Shown: piece after piece, positions 31,858 through 42,890 of the stretch
Numbering within the stretch: the first letter of the stretch is position 1
Layout of the letters: the number at the start of each line of letters is the position of its first letter
Source of the DNA: Conchocele bisecta
Taxonomy: Eukaryota; Mollusca; Bivalvia; Lucinida; Thyasiridae
Length of the DNA stretch: 64,000 nucleotides
Reading direction: 5' to 3'
NCBI GenBank assembly: GCA_029237695.1
Contig: CM055278.1
Location: 75,496,297 to 75,560,296, forward strand
Made by a program: the position numbers and the translations under genes
The notes under the pieces: generated by a model
Databases searched by the model: none
What the model was told of the DNA's origin: nothing
The model's input: only the letters and a program-made list of their open reading frames with translations

Positions 31858-34604
31858 AAACAAGAGGCCCAAATGGGCCTGTATCGCTCACCGAAAAGCC
31901 TCCATAGTGGTCATCTTGATTTCACAAAGACTCTTCACTTACAACTTCAAATGTTCCACAGAATTTGTTGGTACCTTCTGATCTAACATATATTGCGAAT
32001 GTGCATGTGATTTACTGCTATACCTTCGATTTGATATATAAAATGACCATATTCGGTCAAAAATAAAATTTGACCCCTATTTGACCCCTCGGGCCATGAC
32101 CATTTTTGACCCAGAGGCCACCATATGAACAAATCTGAATCAGCGTTAACTATCGATCATTCATACAAAGACCTACTTTTCAACGGCGGACATCTTGGAT
32201 TTGGTGATGACCTCCATTTTGACAAAAATGAACAGGCTTCACCAACAAACCATTTCAGTTAAGTTTGGTCAATATCGGCCAAGCAGTTCACAAGAAGTCC
32301 TTTGAAATCTTTAGTAAAAGAACAACCTTTTGACCTGTCGGTGGCCATCTTGGATGACGTAATCATCTGATTTTGGCAAAACATGCTCCAGAGTGATCAT
32401 CTCGTCGATACCTTGGATTGGATATATTATATGACCATATTCGGTCAAAAATATAATTTGACCCCTAGTTGACCCCTCGGGCCACGCCCATTTTTGACCC
32501 AGGTGCCACCATATGAACAAATCTGAAACAGCGTTAAATATCAATCATTCACACCAAGTTTCGTCGAAATCAGCCTGGAGGTTTGTGAGAAGATTTTTTT
32601 GACAATTTGACCTACTTTTCAACGGCGGACATCTTGGATTTGGTGATGACCTCCATTTTAACAAAAATGGACAGGCTTCACCCACAGACCATTACAGTTA
32701 AGTTTGGCCAATATCGGCCAAGCAGTTCACAAGAAGAATACGTTTGAAATCTTTAGTAAAAGAACAACTTTTTTACCTTTTGGTGATCATCTTGGATGAC
32801 AAAATCATCTGATTTAGACAAAAAATGCTCCAGAGTGATCGACTAGTCGATACCTTCGATTTGATGATATATTATATGACCATATTCGGGCAAAAATATA
32901 ATTTGACCCTAGTTGGACCCCTCGGGCCACGCCCATTTTTTTGACCCCGGGCCACCATATGAACAAAGCTTGAAACAGCGTTAATATCAATCATTCACAC
33001 CAAGTTTCGTCGGAAATCGGGCCTGGAGGTTTGTGAGAAGATTTTTGACAATTTGACCCTACTTTTCAACGGCGGACATCTTGGAATTTGGTGATGACCT
33101 CCATTTTCAAAACAAAAATGGGACAGGTTCCACCCAACCAAAATTACCGTTAAGTTTGGCCAATATGGTCAAGCAGTTCACAAGAAGAATAGTTTGAAAT
33201 TCTTTAGTAAAAGAAAATTTTTTTACCTTTCCGGGTGGCCATCTTGGGATAACAAAATCATCTTGATAGACAAAAAATGATTCCGAGTGATCGACTAGGG
33301 GTCGATACCTTCGATTTGATATTAGTATATGACCCCTATTGGGAAAAATCCCAACGCCCATTTTTTTGACCCAGAGGCCCACCACATTTGAAACAAATTC
33401 TGAAACAGCGTTAAACTATCAATATTTCACCACCAAGTTTCGTCGAAATAGGCCTGGAGGTTTGTGAGAAGATTTTTTTGACAAATTTGACCTACTTTTT
33501 AAACGGCGGACATGGATGGTTTGGTGATGACCTCCATTTTAACAAAAATGGACAGGGTTCACCCACAAATCCATACAGATGTTTGGCCCAATATCGGTCA
33601 AGCAGTTCACAAGAAGAATACGTTTGAAATCTTTAGTAAAAGAACAACTTTTTTACCTTTCGGTGGCCATCTTGGATAACAAAATCATCTGATTTAGACA
33701 AAAAATGATCCAGAGTGATCGACTAGTCGATACCTTCGATTTGATATATTATATGACCATATTCAGTCAAAAATAAAATTTGACCCATATTTGACCCCTC
33801 GGGCCACGCCCATTTTTGACCCAGGGGCCACCATATGAACAAATCTGAAACAGCGTTAACTATCAATCATTCACACCAAGTTTCGTCGAAATCGGCCTGG
33901 AGGTTTGTGAGAAGATTTTTTGACAATTTGACCTACTTTTCAACGGCGGACATCTTGGATTTGGTGATGACCTCCATTTTAACAAAAATGGACAGGCTTC
34001 ACCCACAAACCATTACAATTAAGTTTGGCCAATATCGGCCAAGCAGTTCACAAGAAGAATACGTTTGAAATCTTTAGTAAAAGAACAACTTTTTTACCTT
34101 TTGGTGGCCATCTTGGATGACAAAATCATCTGATTTAGACAAAAAATGATCCAGAGTGATCGACTAGTCGATACCTTCGATTTGATATATTATATGACCA
34201 TATTCAGTCAAAAATAAAATTTGACCCATATTTGACCCCTCAGGCCACGCCCATTTTTGACCCAGTGGCCACCATATGAACAAATAAGAATCAGCATTAA
34301 CTATCGACCATTCATACAAAGTTTCGTCAAAATCGGCCTGGCGGTTCGTGAGAAGAAGATTTTTTAAGAATTTGACCTACTTTTCCACGGCGGCCATCTT
34401 GGATTGTCGATGACCTTCATTTTAACAAATCTGAAATGGCATCACTCATATATCATCCCTGTAAAGTTTGACCAACATTGCCTCAGCAGTTCTGGAGAAG
34501 AAGATGATTGAAAATGTTCATGGATGACGGACGATGGACGCCGGACGACGGACACTTTGCCATAAGAATAGCTCACATGAGCTTTGCTCAGGTGAGCTAA
34601 AAAA
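31858..34604 (+). mobile_element. Tandem-array element family D, copy 2, about six units
   Basis: The left end is ACAAG with hairpin AGGCCC-AAAT-GGGCCT and CGCTCACC. The right end is AGCTCACATGAGC...GCTCAGGTGAGCTAAAA. Units of about 400-440 bp start near 32040, 32430, 32875, 33320, 33750 and 34195. Conserved phrases are GACCATATTCGGTCAAAAAT, AACAGCGTTAACTATC, GGCGGACATCTTGGATT and GTTTGGCCAATATCGGCC. The stretch 32935-33560 has many single-base insertions relative to its neighbours. No coding capacity. Confidence 0.85.
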
Positions 34605-34920
34605 CAAGTCCTCGTTGACCTTGACCTTGGGAGGTCGAATTGAAAAATGAAAGGTGTTACTAACGTACATGGACCTCTCTTGCCTATTGTCGAGGGGATA
34701 ATAACAAGCGCATCGTTATTATGAAGCTAATCCCCTCGCTGGCAGCCTTGATAATAATAATAACCTTGGGTGGTCGGATGTGGGTTGTATGCAAACAAAA
34801 CACCATCCATAGACACACATTGAGACCATATATAAGTTATTGAAAAATGAAAGGCGTTACTAACGTACATACGCACACACATGCTATACCTATTGGCGCG
34901 GGGATAATAAGCCTGATATT
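34604..34920 (+). mobile_element. Tandem-array element family I, copy 1
   Basis: Begins ACAAGTCCTCGTTGACC, directly abutting the end of family D. It contains TTGACCTTGACCTTGGGAGG, AAAATGAAAGG(T/C)GTTACTAACG twice, and a foldback GAGGGGATAATAAC / GTTATTATGAAGCTAATCCC (about 34692-34733). Confidence 0.6.
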
Positions 34921-35039
34921 TCAGCTAAGCCATGTGATTTTTTACCCATTTTTTTATCCCGAAATATATTTGCACAATTCTCATTTATGAAACATATTTG
35001 TAAATATATTTCAGGAGATATCGCACATCTTCAGGTACA

Positions 35040-35185
35040 AAATGACTGGGATTTAACGTCCCAGGATCGAAATACTATGAACATATATTTCATGCCCTAG
35101 GGTAGTTTTGAACTTGCAACCCTCAGTATTGACAGTATTGAAGTCCTGTATTCCACCCCTGAGCCACAGCCCATCCCGCTTGAGT
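35040..35185 (-). mobile_element. tRNA-derived SINE fragment (family L)
   Basis: Matches the SINE at 44378-44565: TTTAACGTCCCAG at the left and CCTGAGCCACAGCCCATCCC at the right, the latter being the reverse of the tRNA-like head. Confidence 0.6.
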
Positions 35186-35254
35186 TACAGAATCATGGCT
35201 TGCCTCAAATGAGGCTTATTGAATTGGTTTTAGTCTCGTCTTAGTTATATCGAT

Positions 35255-35500
35255 TGATTTCTTGGTGTTTAACAGCCTATCAACAGCTACGGTCATATAA
35301 GGCTGGGCCAACAGGTTTTATTCTGTCAAAAAAAAAAATATATTCAGCCTGGTGCCAGGTCCATACCACACCAACGTCACTTGGCCCCTTCCCCCAAAAG
35401 TATTAGCATTACGAATAATCATAATACTCACATAAGGGGTATAACCAGATTCAACTGCCACATACAAGAATGCCAACGACATATGTGAGGGCCAAAATAT
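35255..35500 (-). mobile_element. SINE-like repeat family G copy
   Basis: TTGGTGTTTAACAGCCTATC to ACATATGTGAGGGCCAAAA, with an internal deletion between the GGTTTTATTCTGTC and ATATTCAGCCTGGTGCCAGG regions. Confidence 0.7.
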
Positions 35501-35716
35501 ACCGTAGAACGTCTCTAAACTGGACACACTGGAAAACTCTATGTGCTGACTCTTGATGGCTTTCGTTGTCATTTATTTTTAATGGTCGTTCATGATTAAA
35601 AAACACATCAAAACATCCTGGAGTGCTTATACACAAATATTACTGTAGAACTTCTCCAAACCGGACACCTTGGGGAGGCCCCCATGGTGTCCGGTTCGGA
35701 GAAGTTCTCCAGTATA
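35500..35716. mobile_element. pogo/Tigger-like MITE with ACTGTAGAACTTCTCC ends
   Basis: ACTGTAGAACTTCTCCAAAC and CGGACACC (35641 onward) are inverted at 35684-35715 (GGTGTCCGG ... GAGAAGTTCTCCAGT). A more diverged end (ACCGTAGAACGTCTCTAAAC) lies at about 35509. The TIR style fits pogo/Tigger-type Tc1-mariner relatives. Related ends occur at 58238-58270. Confidence 0.65.
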
Positions 35717-35721
35717 CAGTC

Positions 35722-36004
35722 AGCGCTCCAGATAAGGTGCATATTGGTGTATTTTACGCACTTATTTTAGAGAATAAGCATTGATTATCAAAAGTGGACA
35801 AAATACTCACAGTAATGTGAAAATATGCATTGATTTTCAAATTAAGTAGTGAATTTAAAAAAAAAATAATATTTGTTTATCATTAGTTCCCTATTGAATA
35901 AGGAAGAAAATCAATAATACATTTGTAAAAGTAAAATACGCATTGAATTTGAAATCTGGACATATAATATTCTTTATTTAGATACAAAACTTATCTGGAG
36001 CTCT
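35722..36004 (+). mobile_element. MITE-like family J, copy with terminal inverted repeats
   Basis: CGCTCCAGATAAGG at the left and CTTATCTGGAGCTCT at the right are inverted. The body includes TTTTCAAATT, TTCCCTATTGAATAAGG, AAAATCAATAATACATTTG and TACGCATTGAATTTGAAATC. Other copies are at 42295-42600 (+), 57861-58215 (-) and 63530-63905 (-). AT-rich and non-coding. Confidence 0.7.
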
Positions 36005-36024
36005 CATACATTACATGGCATATA

Positions 36025-36191
36025 CAGTCTATACTCGTTAACTCAAACAGTCAAACTACTGTTAACTGAAAGTCAAATTCTTTGTCCCAAGTACAATTTT
36101 TCCTATATAATAACTCTTGATAACTCAAATTTTCATTAACTCAAAGCATTTTTCTCAGTCCCCTGATCTTCGAGTAAACGAGTGCAGACTG
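36025..36191. mobile_element. 167-bp pogo/Tigger-like MITE with TA duplication
   Basis: CAGTCTATACTCGTTAACTC at the left and GAGTAAACGAGTGCAGACTG at the right are inverted. TA flanks both ends (36023-36024 and 36192-36193). A partial duplicate of the right half plus its flank follows at about 36255-36350. Confidence 0.75.
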
Positions 36192-36517
36192 TACCTCATA
36201 CATAGTATATATATATATACAGGTACCGGTACTTCCACATTATTATTGTCCAAAAATGACTAAAATTTTCATTAACTCAAAAATTTTCCTCCGTCCCCTG
36301 GACTTTCAGTAAACGAGTGTAACCTGTATCTCATACATAGTATATACATGCACAGATATTTCCACAATATTATTGTCAAAAACGAAAATGTAATAATTTT
36401 TATCCCGTCAACACAGTGCGTATGTGCCGTGAAACACAGTGCCGTGAAACATTTTTGATATCCAGTCAATACAATTTTTGCATTTTACAGCCATTTGTAG
36501 GTGTTGACGGGATAAAT

Positions 36518-36659
36518 AGAATAGTAGGTTAGTGCCGTGAATGGGAAAAAATATCTGGCGCGGCACGGAAACGGGATGCGCTCGGCAGAGCCTCGCCCAT
36601 CCCGTTTCCCGAGCCTTGCCAGATATTTTTTCCCATTCACGGCACTAACTTACTATTCT
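36518..36659. repeat. 142-bp palindrome
   Basis: Arms of about 60 bp, starting AGAATAGTA(G/A)GTTAGTGC and including CCGTGAATGGGAAAAAATAT, surround a small loop near CGCTCGGCAGAGCCTCG. A very stable hairpin. Confidence 0.9.
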
Positions 36660-36682
36660 CTATAACTTTCCCCTGATCATAG

Positions 36683-36816
36683 GTACGTGATTGAATAGCG
36701 GGAAATAATACACGAGTGTACGTCGGCTTCCACGTAAACAAGAAGAAAGCGAACGAGTTGTTTACGTGGAAGCCGACGTGCACGAGTGTATTATTTCAAG
36801 CTATTCAAACATGTAC
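36683..36816. repeat. 134-bp palindrome adjacent to the previous one
   Basis: Arms run from GTACGTGATTGAATAGCGGG through AATACACGAGTGTACGTCGG to CTTCCACGTAAACA, with a loop of about 20 bases (agaagaaagcgaacgagt). The inner arm GGCTTCCACGTAAAC resembles GGCTTCCATATAAAC in the palindrome at 18185-18290. Confidence 0.9.
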
Positions 36817-37032
36817 GATGGAATATCCTATTTATTACACTCCCATGGCAGATATATTTTTCCTGCTTTTCGACGTCACGTTGTGTGACGTCAAAATGTG
36901 ACGTTATATAAACTTTTTGAAATCGCAGTTAGATATATTTGAATGCATGTTTGGAATGTGTTCAATCACATTAACATTGTAGATTAGTGGAGATCTTCTT
37001 CAAGTTTTAAAACAACTTTATTTTGACTAATA

Positions 37033-37554
37033 ACAAGAAACGAGGTAAAGCCACGAAGGCCGGTTTTTTTTCAAGGCATAGATACTTGGGTAACAGATAA
37101 TACAATGGCACAAACATGTCAAAATACTAATATTGTTTTCTGCATCAGATGATTTAATTTGCACGTTGTGTTTGGGCAACTTCTTGAAGGAAAAAAAAAT
37201 AGACGCGAAAATAAAACCCTGTAGTTATGAAGCAGTCAAGTATGGTGGTTCCAGGTTGTACAGAAACATAGAACTTACCATTGCAAACAGAAAACTTAAC
37301 GTTGAAAATGGCTAAGTCATTCACGCGGAAAAAATAGGTGAAGGTAAAAAAAAAGGTCACATGTTGGATAGTGGTATGTGGTGGGCACCCCTTGTTTATG
37401 AAGCTGTCAAAGTTTGGTGGTCCTAGGTTGTACAGTAATTGAGAAATGGACATTTAACAGAAAACTTAACATTGATTGTGGACGCCGGCTGCCGCCCGCC
37501 CGGCTTTCGCCAATCCAATAGCCGGGTTTTTTTTTTTAAAAACCCGGCTAAAAA
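37033..37554 (+). mobile_element. Tandem-array element family H
   Basis: Starts ACAAGAAACGAGG with AGGCCGG. Two diverged units of about 180 bp share TATGAAGC(A/T)GTCAA, GGTGGTCC(T/C)AGGTTGTAC and AACAGAAAACTTAAC. It ends in a hairpin AGCCGGGTTTTT / AAAAACCCGGCT, then AAAAA (37531-37554). Reading frames on both strands are not conserved. Confidence 0.65.
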
Positions 37555-37704
37555 TGAAACATTTTGCATGGTAGCTCGTGGTTTCCAAGAAAACACGCGC
37601 GCAATTACGGGTGTTCTGTTCACTGTGTATTATTTGTAAGGAGTTGATTACGGGCTTTCTCTCACAACGAAACCTGTGCAAATAACTTGCTAAGAGTGTA
37701 ATAA

Positions 37705-38730
37705 ACAAGAGCTGTAGGAGAACAGCATAGCTCGACTACGAGGGTTGTCGGTGTACACATAGCTTGACAAAGAAGGTGGCTGCGGCCTGCATAAAAACCT
37801 TCACCAAGGTTGACTAAAAGCCTTAACCAAGGGAAATTAAGTAAGTAATTCAAGGTTAAATGTAGGTCAATGTCAGATATAGGTCAGGGGTTATTGATGT
37901 ACATCACTAGGAGATGAAGTTTTCCAAGTATGGTTTCTGTAGGCCCAGGAGTATTCCATATACAAGCTTTACTAAAAACCGTAACCAAGGGGAAATAACT
38001 AAGTAATCCAAGGATAAAAGTAGGTCAAGGTCAAATATAGGTCAGGGATTATTGATGTACATCACTAGGAGATGAAGTTGTCCAAGTATGGTTGATGTAG
38101 GCCCAGGAGTATTCCATATACAAGCTTGACTATAAACATTAACCAAGTAATTCAAGGTTAAATGTAGGTGAAGGTAAAATAAAGGTCAGGGTTTATTGAT
38201 GTACATCCCTATGAGAAAAAGTTATCCAAGTATGGTGTCTGGATGCACAATGGTATTCCATGTACAAGCTTGATTAAAAACCTTAACCAAGGTCGACTAA
38301 AAACCTTAACCAAGAGGAATTAAGTAAGTAATTCAAGAGGAAATGTAGGTGAAGGTGAAATATAGGTCAGGGGTTATTGATGCACATCACTAGGAGATGA
38401 AGTTGTCCAAGTATGGTGGGTGTAGGGCCAGTAGTATTGCATATACAAGCTTGACTAAAAACCTTAACCAAGGTTGATTAAAAATCTTAACCAAGGGGAA
38501 TTAACTAAGTAATTCAAGAGCAAATGTAGGTCAAGGTCAAATATAGATCAGGGGTTATTGATGTACATCACTAGGAGATGAAGTTGTCCAAGTATGGTGG
38601 GTGTAGGGCCAGTAGTATTCCATATACAAGGTTGACTAAAAACCTTAACCAAGGCGTGACGGTGACGCCGACGCCGACGCCGGGGTGACAACATAAGCTC
38701 TACTTATTCTTCGAATAGTCGAGCTAAAAA
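37705..38730 (+). mobile_element. Tandem-array element family C, copy 1, complete ends
   Basis: The left end is ACAAGAGCTGTAGGAGAACA, with hairpin GCTGT...ACAGC, then TAGCTCGACTA. About five to six units of about 150-165 bp carry CTTAACCAAGGGGAATTAAG, GTAGGTCAAGGTCAAATATA, GATGTACATCACTAGGAGAT and GTCCAAGTATGGT. The right end has GACGCC repeats (38650-38690), ATAAGCTCTAC, then TAGTCGAGCTAAAAA. Left TAGCTCGACTA and right TAGTCGAGCTA are exact inverted repeats. Confidence 0.85.
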
Positions 38731-39133
38731 CTTTCCTGAGCATACTCTCAAATCTCCTGCACAAAACCATGCATTATGATTGCTTGAGACACAAGCTCTG
38801 CTCGGACTTGGAACAAAACTTGTTGATTTTCGAGTACACATTTCAAGAATATGATTATACAGTTTTATAATCCTACCCTCAAGACTTATACATGTATACA
38901 AGTATGAACATGCGATTGTCATAAACCATTTCACCCCCAAGAAACTTGAATAGACTCTTCCGTGTTACTGATAATTCTGATTGTGAAAAGTTATAATTTT
39001 GCGACAAATCAGAAAATACTCACAGTGTAGATCCAGATGAGCTGGCTCATTATGTTCTACACTGTTGGCAAAATTGTCATTTTAGTCTATATTGCTGAAA
39101 GGGATAACAAGACAATAATATAGTATTTTTTAA

Positions 39134-39209
39134 GGGCCCGGTTGCTCGAAACCTCTGTTAAGGATTTAACAGTCTGTTAAGCTTAAACAGGTTTTGAGCA
39201 ATCGGGCCC
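39134..39209. mobile_element. 76-bp MITE with GGGCCCGGTTGCTC ends
   Basis: GGGCCCGGTTGCTCGAAACC at the left is inverted as GGTTTTGAGCAATCGGGCCC at the right, with a GTTAAG-containing centre. Too short for any gene. Confidence 0.8.
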
Positions 39210-39266
39210 TGATGTTTCCGGCAACAATAAATCTTTTCAGATTAATAGAATAGTTAAAACATATGG

Positions 39267-39455
39267 CGGGTTTATGGTCATATAGAGACGGGACCAGTGG
39301 ATTTATGGTCATATAGAGACGGGACCAGTGGGTTTATGGTCATATAGAGACGGGACCAGTGGGTTTATGGTCATATAGAGACGGGACCAGTGGGTTTATG
39401 GTCATATAGAGACGGGACCAGTGGGTTTATGGTCATATAGAGACGGGACCAGTGT
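39267..39455 (+). repeat. 31-bp minisatellite, six copies, derived from a SINE
   Basis: Six near-identical copies of TTTATGGTCATATAGAGACG + GGACCAGTGGG have a period of exactly 31 (39271, 39302, 39333, 39364, 39395, 39426). The unit matches part of the family L SINE (GGTCATATAGAGACGGGACCA at about 44406). SINE body continues on the right. Confidence 0.9.
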
Positions 39456-39860
39456 CATCCGATAGAGCAATGGGAAGGAAATATGATGAACATTGTTTTT
39501 CCTGCCTAAGGCAGGGATTAAATCCACAACCTCACCGATATTGCAAAGTATACTTATCTTTCTAAGTACACTTTGAGGGAGAAATTTTCAATTTAAGGAT
39601 AAATTTATTAATTTTTATTATACTGAATTTATTACATTATCACAGCCATTTTGGCTGTGATAATGTAATACATTCAGTATAATAATTCTGCACACCTTTA
39701 ATCATCAAATATATGCAGTCGTTAGTTATATATGAAATAATGCATTATGGGAAATAAAAAGGATTACTCCCTCAAAGTATACATGTACATAGCAATTTGG
39801 TGAAATCGGCGACTGGTATTGAAATCCAGTGTCCTAACCTCTAGGCCACAATCCATACCT
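39456..39860 (-). mobile_element. Family L SINE body interrupted by a MITE
   Basis: TCATCCGATAGAGCAATGGG to CCACAACCTCACCGAT (39456-39540), then ATCGGCGACTGGTATTG to GGCCACAATCCATACC (39803-39860), are SINE halves split by the element at 39537-39800. Confidence 0.65.
39537..39800. mobile_element. MITE with a long central palindrome, copy 1
   Basis: The ends ATTGCAAAGTATACTT and CCCTCAAAGTATACATGTAC...GCAAT are inverted. The centre ATTATACTGAATTTATTACA...CAGTATAAT with CACAGCC/GGCTGTG is palindromic (39617-39684). Inverted in orientation relative to 55813-56121. Confidence 0.75.
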
Positions 39861-39914
39861 AGGATGTGTGTCGAATGGATGGACGGACATACAGGTATAA
39901 ATTTGAATGTCAAG

Positions 39915-40012
39915 ACTAGCCAAGGGGAACAAGGGCATCGTTATCACTAATCAAATGCACTCGCTGGCAGCCTTGATAATAAAAAAAAAATAAGTCCTCA
40001 GACGTGGATCAT
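39915..40012 (+). mobile_element. Family I right-end fragment
   Basis: CATCGTTATCACTAATCAAA with CTCGCTGGCAGCCTTGATAA matches the right end of family I near 34713-34755. Confidence 0.5.
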
Positions 40013-40014
40013 TA

Positions 40015-41646
40015 TGCAAACAAGAGGGCCATGATGGCCCTAATTCGCTCACCTGACTCCATGAACACCAGAGGAGAATGTGACATTGAGTTCATGTGTA
40101 AAAAAATTGTGCTATTTTTAGATGGCGGTCATCTTGGATTAAGCGATGACTTTCATTTTACCAAAACGCCCATTTTTGACTCCAGGGTCACCATTTTAAA
40201 ACCTTTGAAAGAGCATTCTACGTCGATCATTCCTACCAAGTTTCGTCGAAATCCGTCTGGCAGTTCATGAGCAGAAGATTTGTTAAGAATTTGTGCTATT
40301 TTTAGACGGCGGCCATCTTGGATTAGCGACGACCTCCGTTTTAACAAATCTGAAAAGGCTTCACCCATGGACCATAACTGTGAAGTTTGGCCACCATGGG
40401 CAAAGCGGTTCGTGTGAAGAAGAATTTTGAAATCTCTGATAAAAGAACGACCTTTTGACCTTTCGGTGGCCATCTTGGATGACATGACCATCCAATTTCG
40501 ACAAAAAGTGTACCAGAGCGATCGCCTCTTTGATACCTTCAATTTGATATAGACATGACCATATTCGGTCAAAAATAAAATTTGACCCCAATTTGACCCC
40601 ACTTGGCGCCCATTTTTGACCTCGGGGTCACCATTTTAACAACTATGTAAGAGAATTGTACATCGATCATTCCTACCAAGTTTCGTCGAAATCCGCATGA
40701 CGGTTCATGAGAAGAATATTTTTTAAGAATTTGTGCTATTTTTAGATGGCAGCCATCTTGGATTAGCAACGACCTCCGTTTTAAGAAATCTGAAAAGGCT
40801 TCACCCATGAACCATAACTGTGAAGTTTGGCCACCATGGGCCAAGCGCTTCGTGTGAAGAATAATTTTGAAATCTCTAATAAAACAACATTTTGACCTTT
40901 CGGCAGCCATCTTGGATGACATGACCATCCAATTTCGACAAATAATGTACCAGAGCGATCGCCTCTTTGATACCTTCGATTTGATATAGACACGACCATA
41001 TTCGGTCAAAAATAAAATTTGACCGCAATTTGACCCCATGGGCCACGCCCATTTTTGACCCTGGGTTCACCATTTTAACAAATTTGAAAGAGCATTGTAC
41101 ATCGATCATTCCTACCAAGTTTCGTTGAAATCTGGCTGGCGCTTCATGAGAAAAAGATTGTTTAAGAATTTATGCTATTTTTAGATGGTGGCCATCTTGG
41201 ATTAGCGACGACCTCCATTTTAACAAATCTGAAAAGGCTTCACCCATGGACCAAAACTGTGAAGTTTGGCTACCATGGGCCAAGCGGTTCATGTGAAGAA
41301 GAATTTTGAAATCACTAATAAAAGAACGACCGTTTGACCTTTCGGCGGCCATCTTGGATGACATAACCATCCGATTTCGATTTACCAAGTTTTGTCGAAA
41401 TCCGGTTGGCAGTTCTTGAGAAGAAGATTTAGAATTTGTGCTATTTTTAGACGGCGGCCATCTTGTATTACGTAATGACGTCATTTTAACAATTTTGTAA
41501 TCCCCCTACCTAAGGACCATGACCATGAAGTTTGGTGACTATAGGCCCAATGGTTACCGAGGAGAAGACGTTTGAAAATGTTCACGGACGATGGATGACG
41601 ACGACGGACACATTGCGGTAACAATAGCTCACATGAGCTAAAAAAA
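40015..41646 (+). mobile_element. Tandem-array element family D, copy 3
   Basis: The left end is ACAAG + AGGGCCATGATGGCCCT and CGCTCACCTGA. Units of about 430 bp follow. The right end is abbreviated to AGCTCACATGAGCTAAAAAA (one arm of the usual double hairpin is deleted). At least seven GCCATCTTGGAT blocks occur between 40128 and 41470. Confidence 0.8.
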
Positions 41647-42110
41647 GCACCATACCTAGACAAACATTGTGGCCAAATATTATCAAAATCGGTGAAGCAG
41701 TTCATAAGTTAGTGTTTAACGAATTTGCCTTACAAACAAGGTGAACTTATATAAGTCTTCAGCAACCTTGACATTGGGTGGTTAGACGTGGGTCATATGC
41801 AACTCAAAACATCATCCCTAGACACACATTGTGGCCAAATATTATCAAAATCAGTGAAGCGGGTAATGGGTTATTGAATAAAAAACAAACTTTTAAAACA
41901 TTTGCCTAACAGGCAAGGTGAACAGAAGTCCTCAGTGACCTTGACCTAGGGCGGTCAGAGATGAATTACATGCAAAACAAAGCATCCCTAGACACACATT
42001 GTGGCCAAATATTATCAAAATCGCCGAAGCCCATCATAAGTTATTGAAAAGCATGTATGTACGTGGACTAACTGTATATCCCCTTTTGCCTATTGCCGAG
42101 GGGATAATAA
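41647..42110 (+). mobile_element. Tandem-array element family I, copy 2
   Basis: Three units of about 150-175 bp share CCTAGACACACATTGTGGCC, AAATATTATCAAAATC and TTGCCT. It ends near GCCTATTGCCGAGGGGATAA. Confidence 0.65.
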
Positions 42111-42294
42111 CGCAAATAGGGAAAAGTGAATTTCCGATATTTAGGGGTGAAATGGTTGAATTTGAGCTGCTAGGAATGTTAGATTATTAAACAATGAACT
42201 CGGTCCCAGGATTATGGACTAAACTTATATTTCTGAGCACATACTAAATCCAAGATGTTCTAACATATTCTGACCGCAATCTCAATCAACCGAT

Positions 42295-42600
42295 TATGCT
42301 CCAGAGAAGGTGTGTATTGGTGTATTTTACACACTTATTTTAGCTGAATATGAATTGATTATCAAAAGTGGGAGTACAAAATACACACAGCAATGTGAAA
42401 ATACCAATTGATTTTCAATTTGAGTAGGAAAGTTACTGTAATAAAGTTGAAAATTTACTTAAATTGGTGTGTTTTTTATCATTTGTTCCCTATTTATCAA
42501 GGAAGAAAATCAATAATACATTTGTAAAAGTAAAATACGCATTGAATTTGAAATATTGTGGTATAATACTCTTTAGATACAAAACTTATTTGGAGCTCTG
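42295..42600 (+). mobile_element. MITE-like family J copy
   Basis: TGCTCCAGAGAAGG at the left and AACTTATTTGGAGCTCT at the right, with the family body (AAAATCAATAATACATTTG, TACGCATTGAATTTGAAAT). Confidence 0.65.
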
Positions 42601-42604
42601 ATCT

Positions 42605-42890
42605 GTATTAGTGTTACCAGGTTATGGGATCACATGGTTTCTGAACAACATTTTCCGACGTGACGTAATCTGAGATGTGACTTTTATAATAGATCTTCTT
42701 TAAAAACTTCCTGACAAATGGACAGATTTTGATAATATATAGCGCACCAAAGACAATGACTTATGTGTTTTATTGGTGCTCTAAAAATTCTTTACAGTCA
42801 CTCATAACTTTCAGGAATTGGGTACCATTTATTTGTTACATTCACATGATCTAGATGGTAATTTACATTGATGCTAACTGATTCTTCGTA
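42605..42890. other. Unassigned DNA
   Basis: Nothing recognisable on either strand. Confidence 0.35.

Noticed and set aside
39267..39455. CRISPR-like array
   Set aside because: Repeats are directly tandem without unique spacers, the genome is eukaryotic, and the unit is part of a SINE.
40569..41039. 156-codon minus-strand frame and its relatives at 40153-40602 and 41170-41484
   Set aside because: Repeated frames in the family D arrays differ in phase and sequence between units and match no protein family; they are shadows of the tandem repeat.
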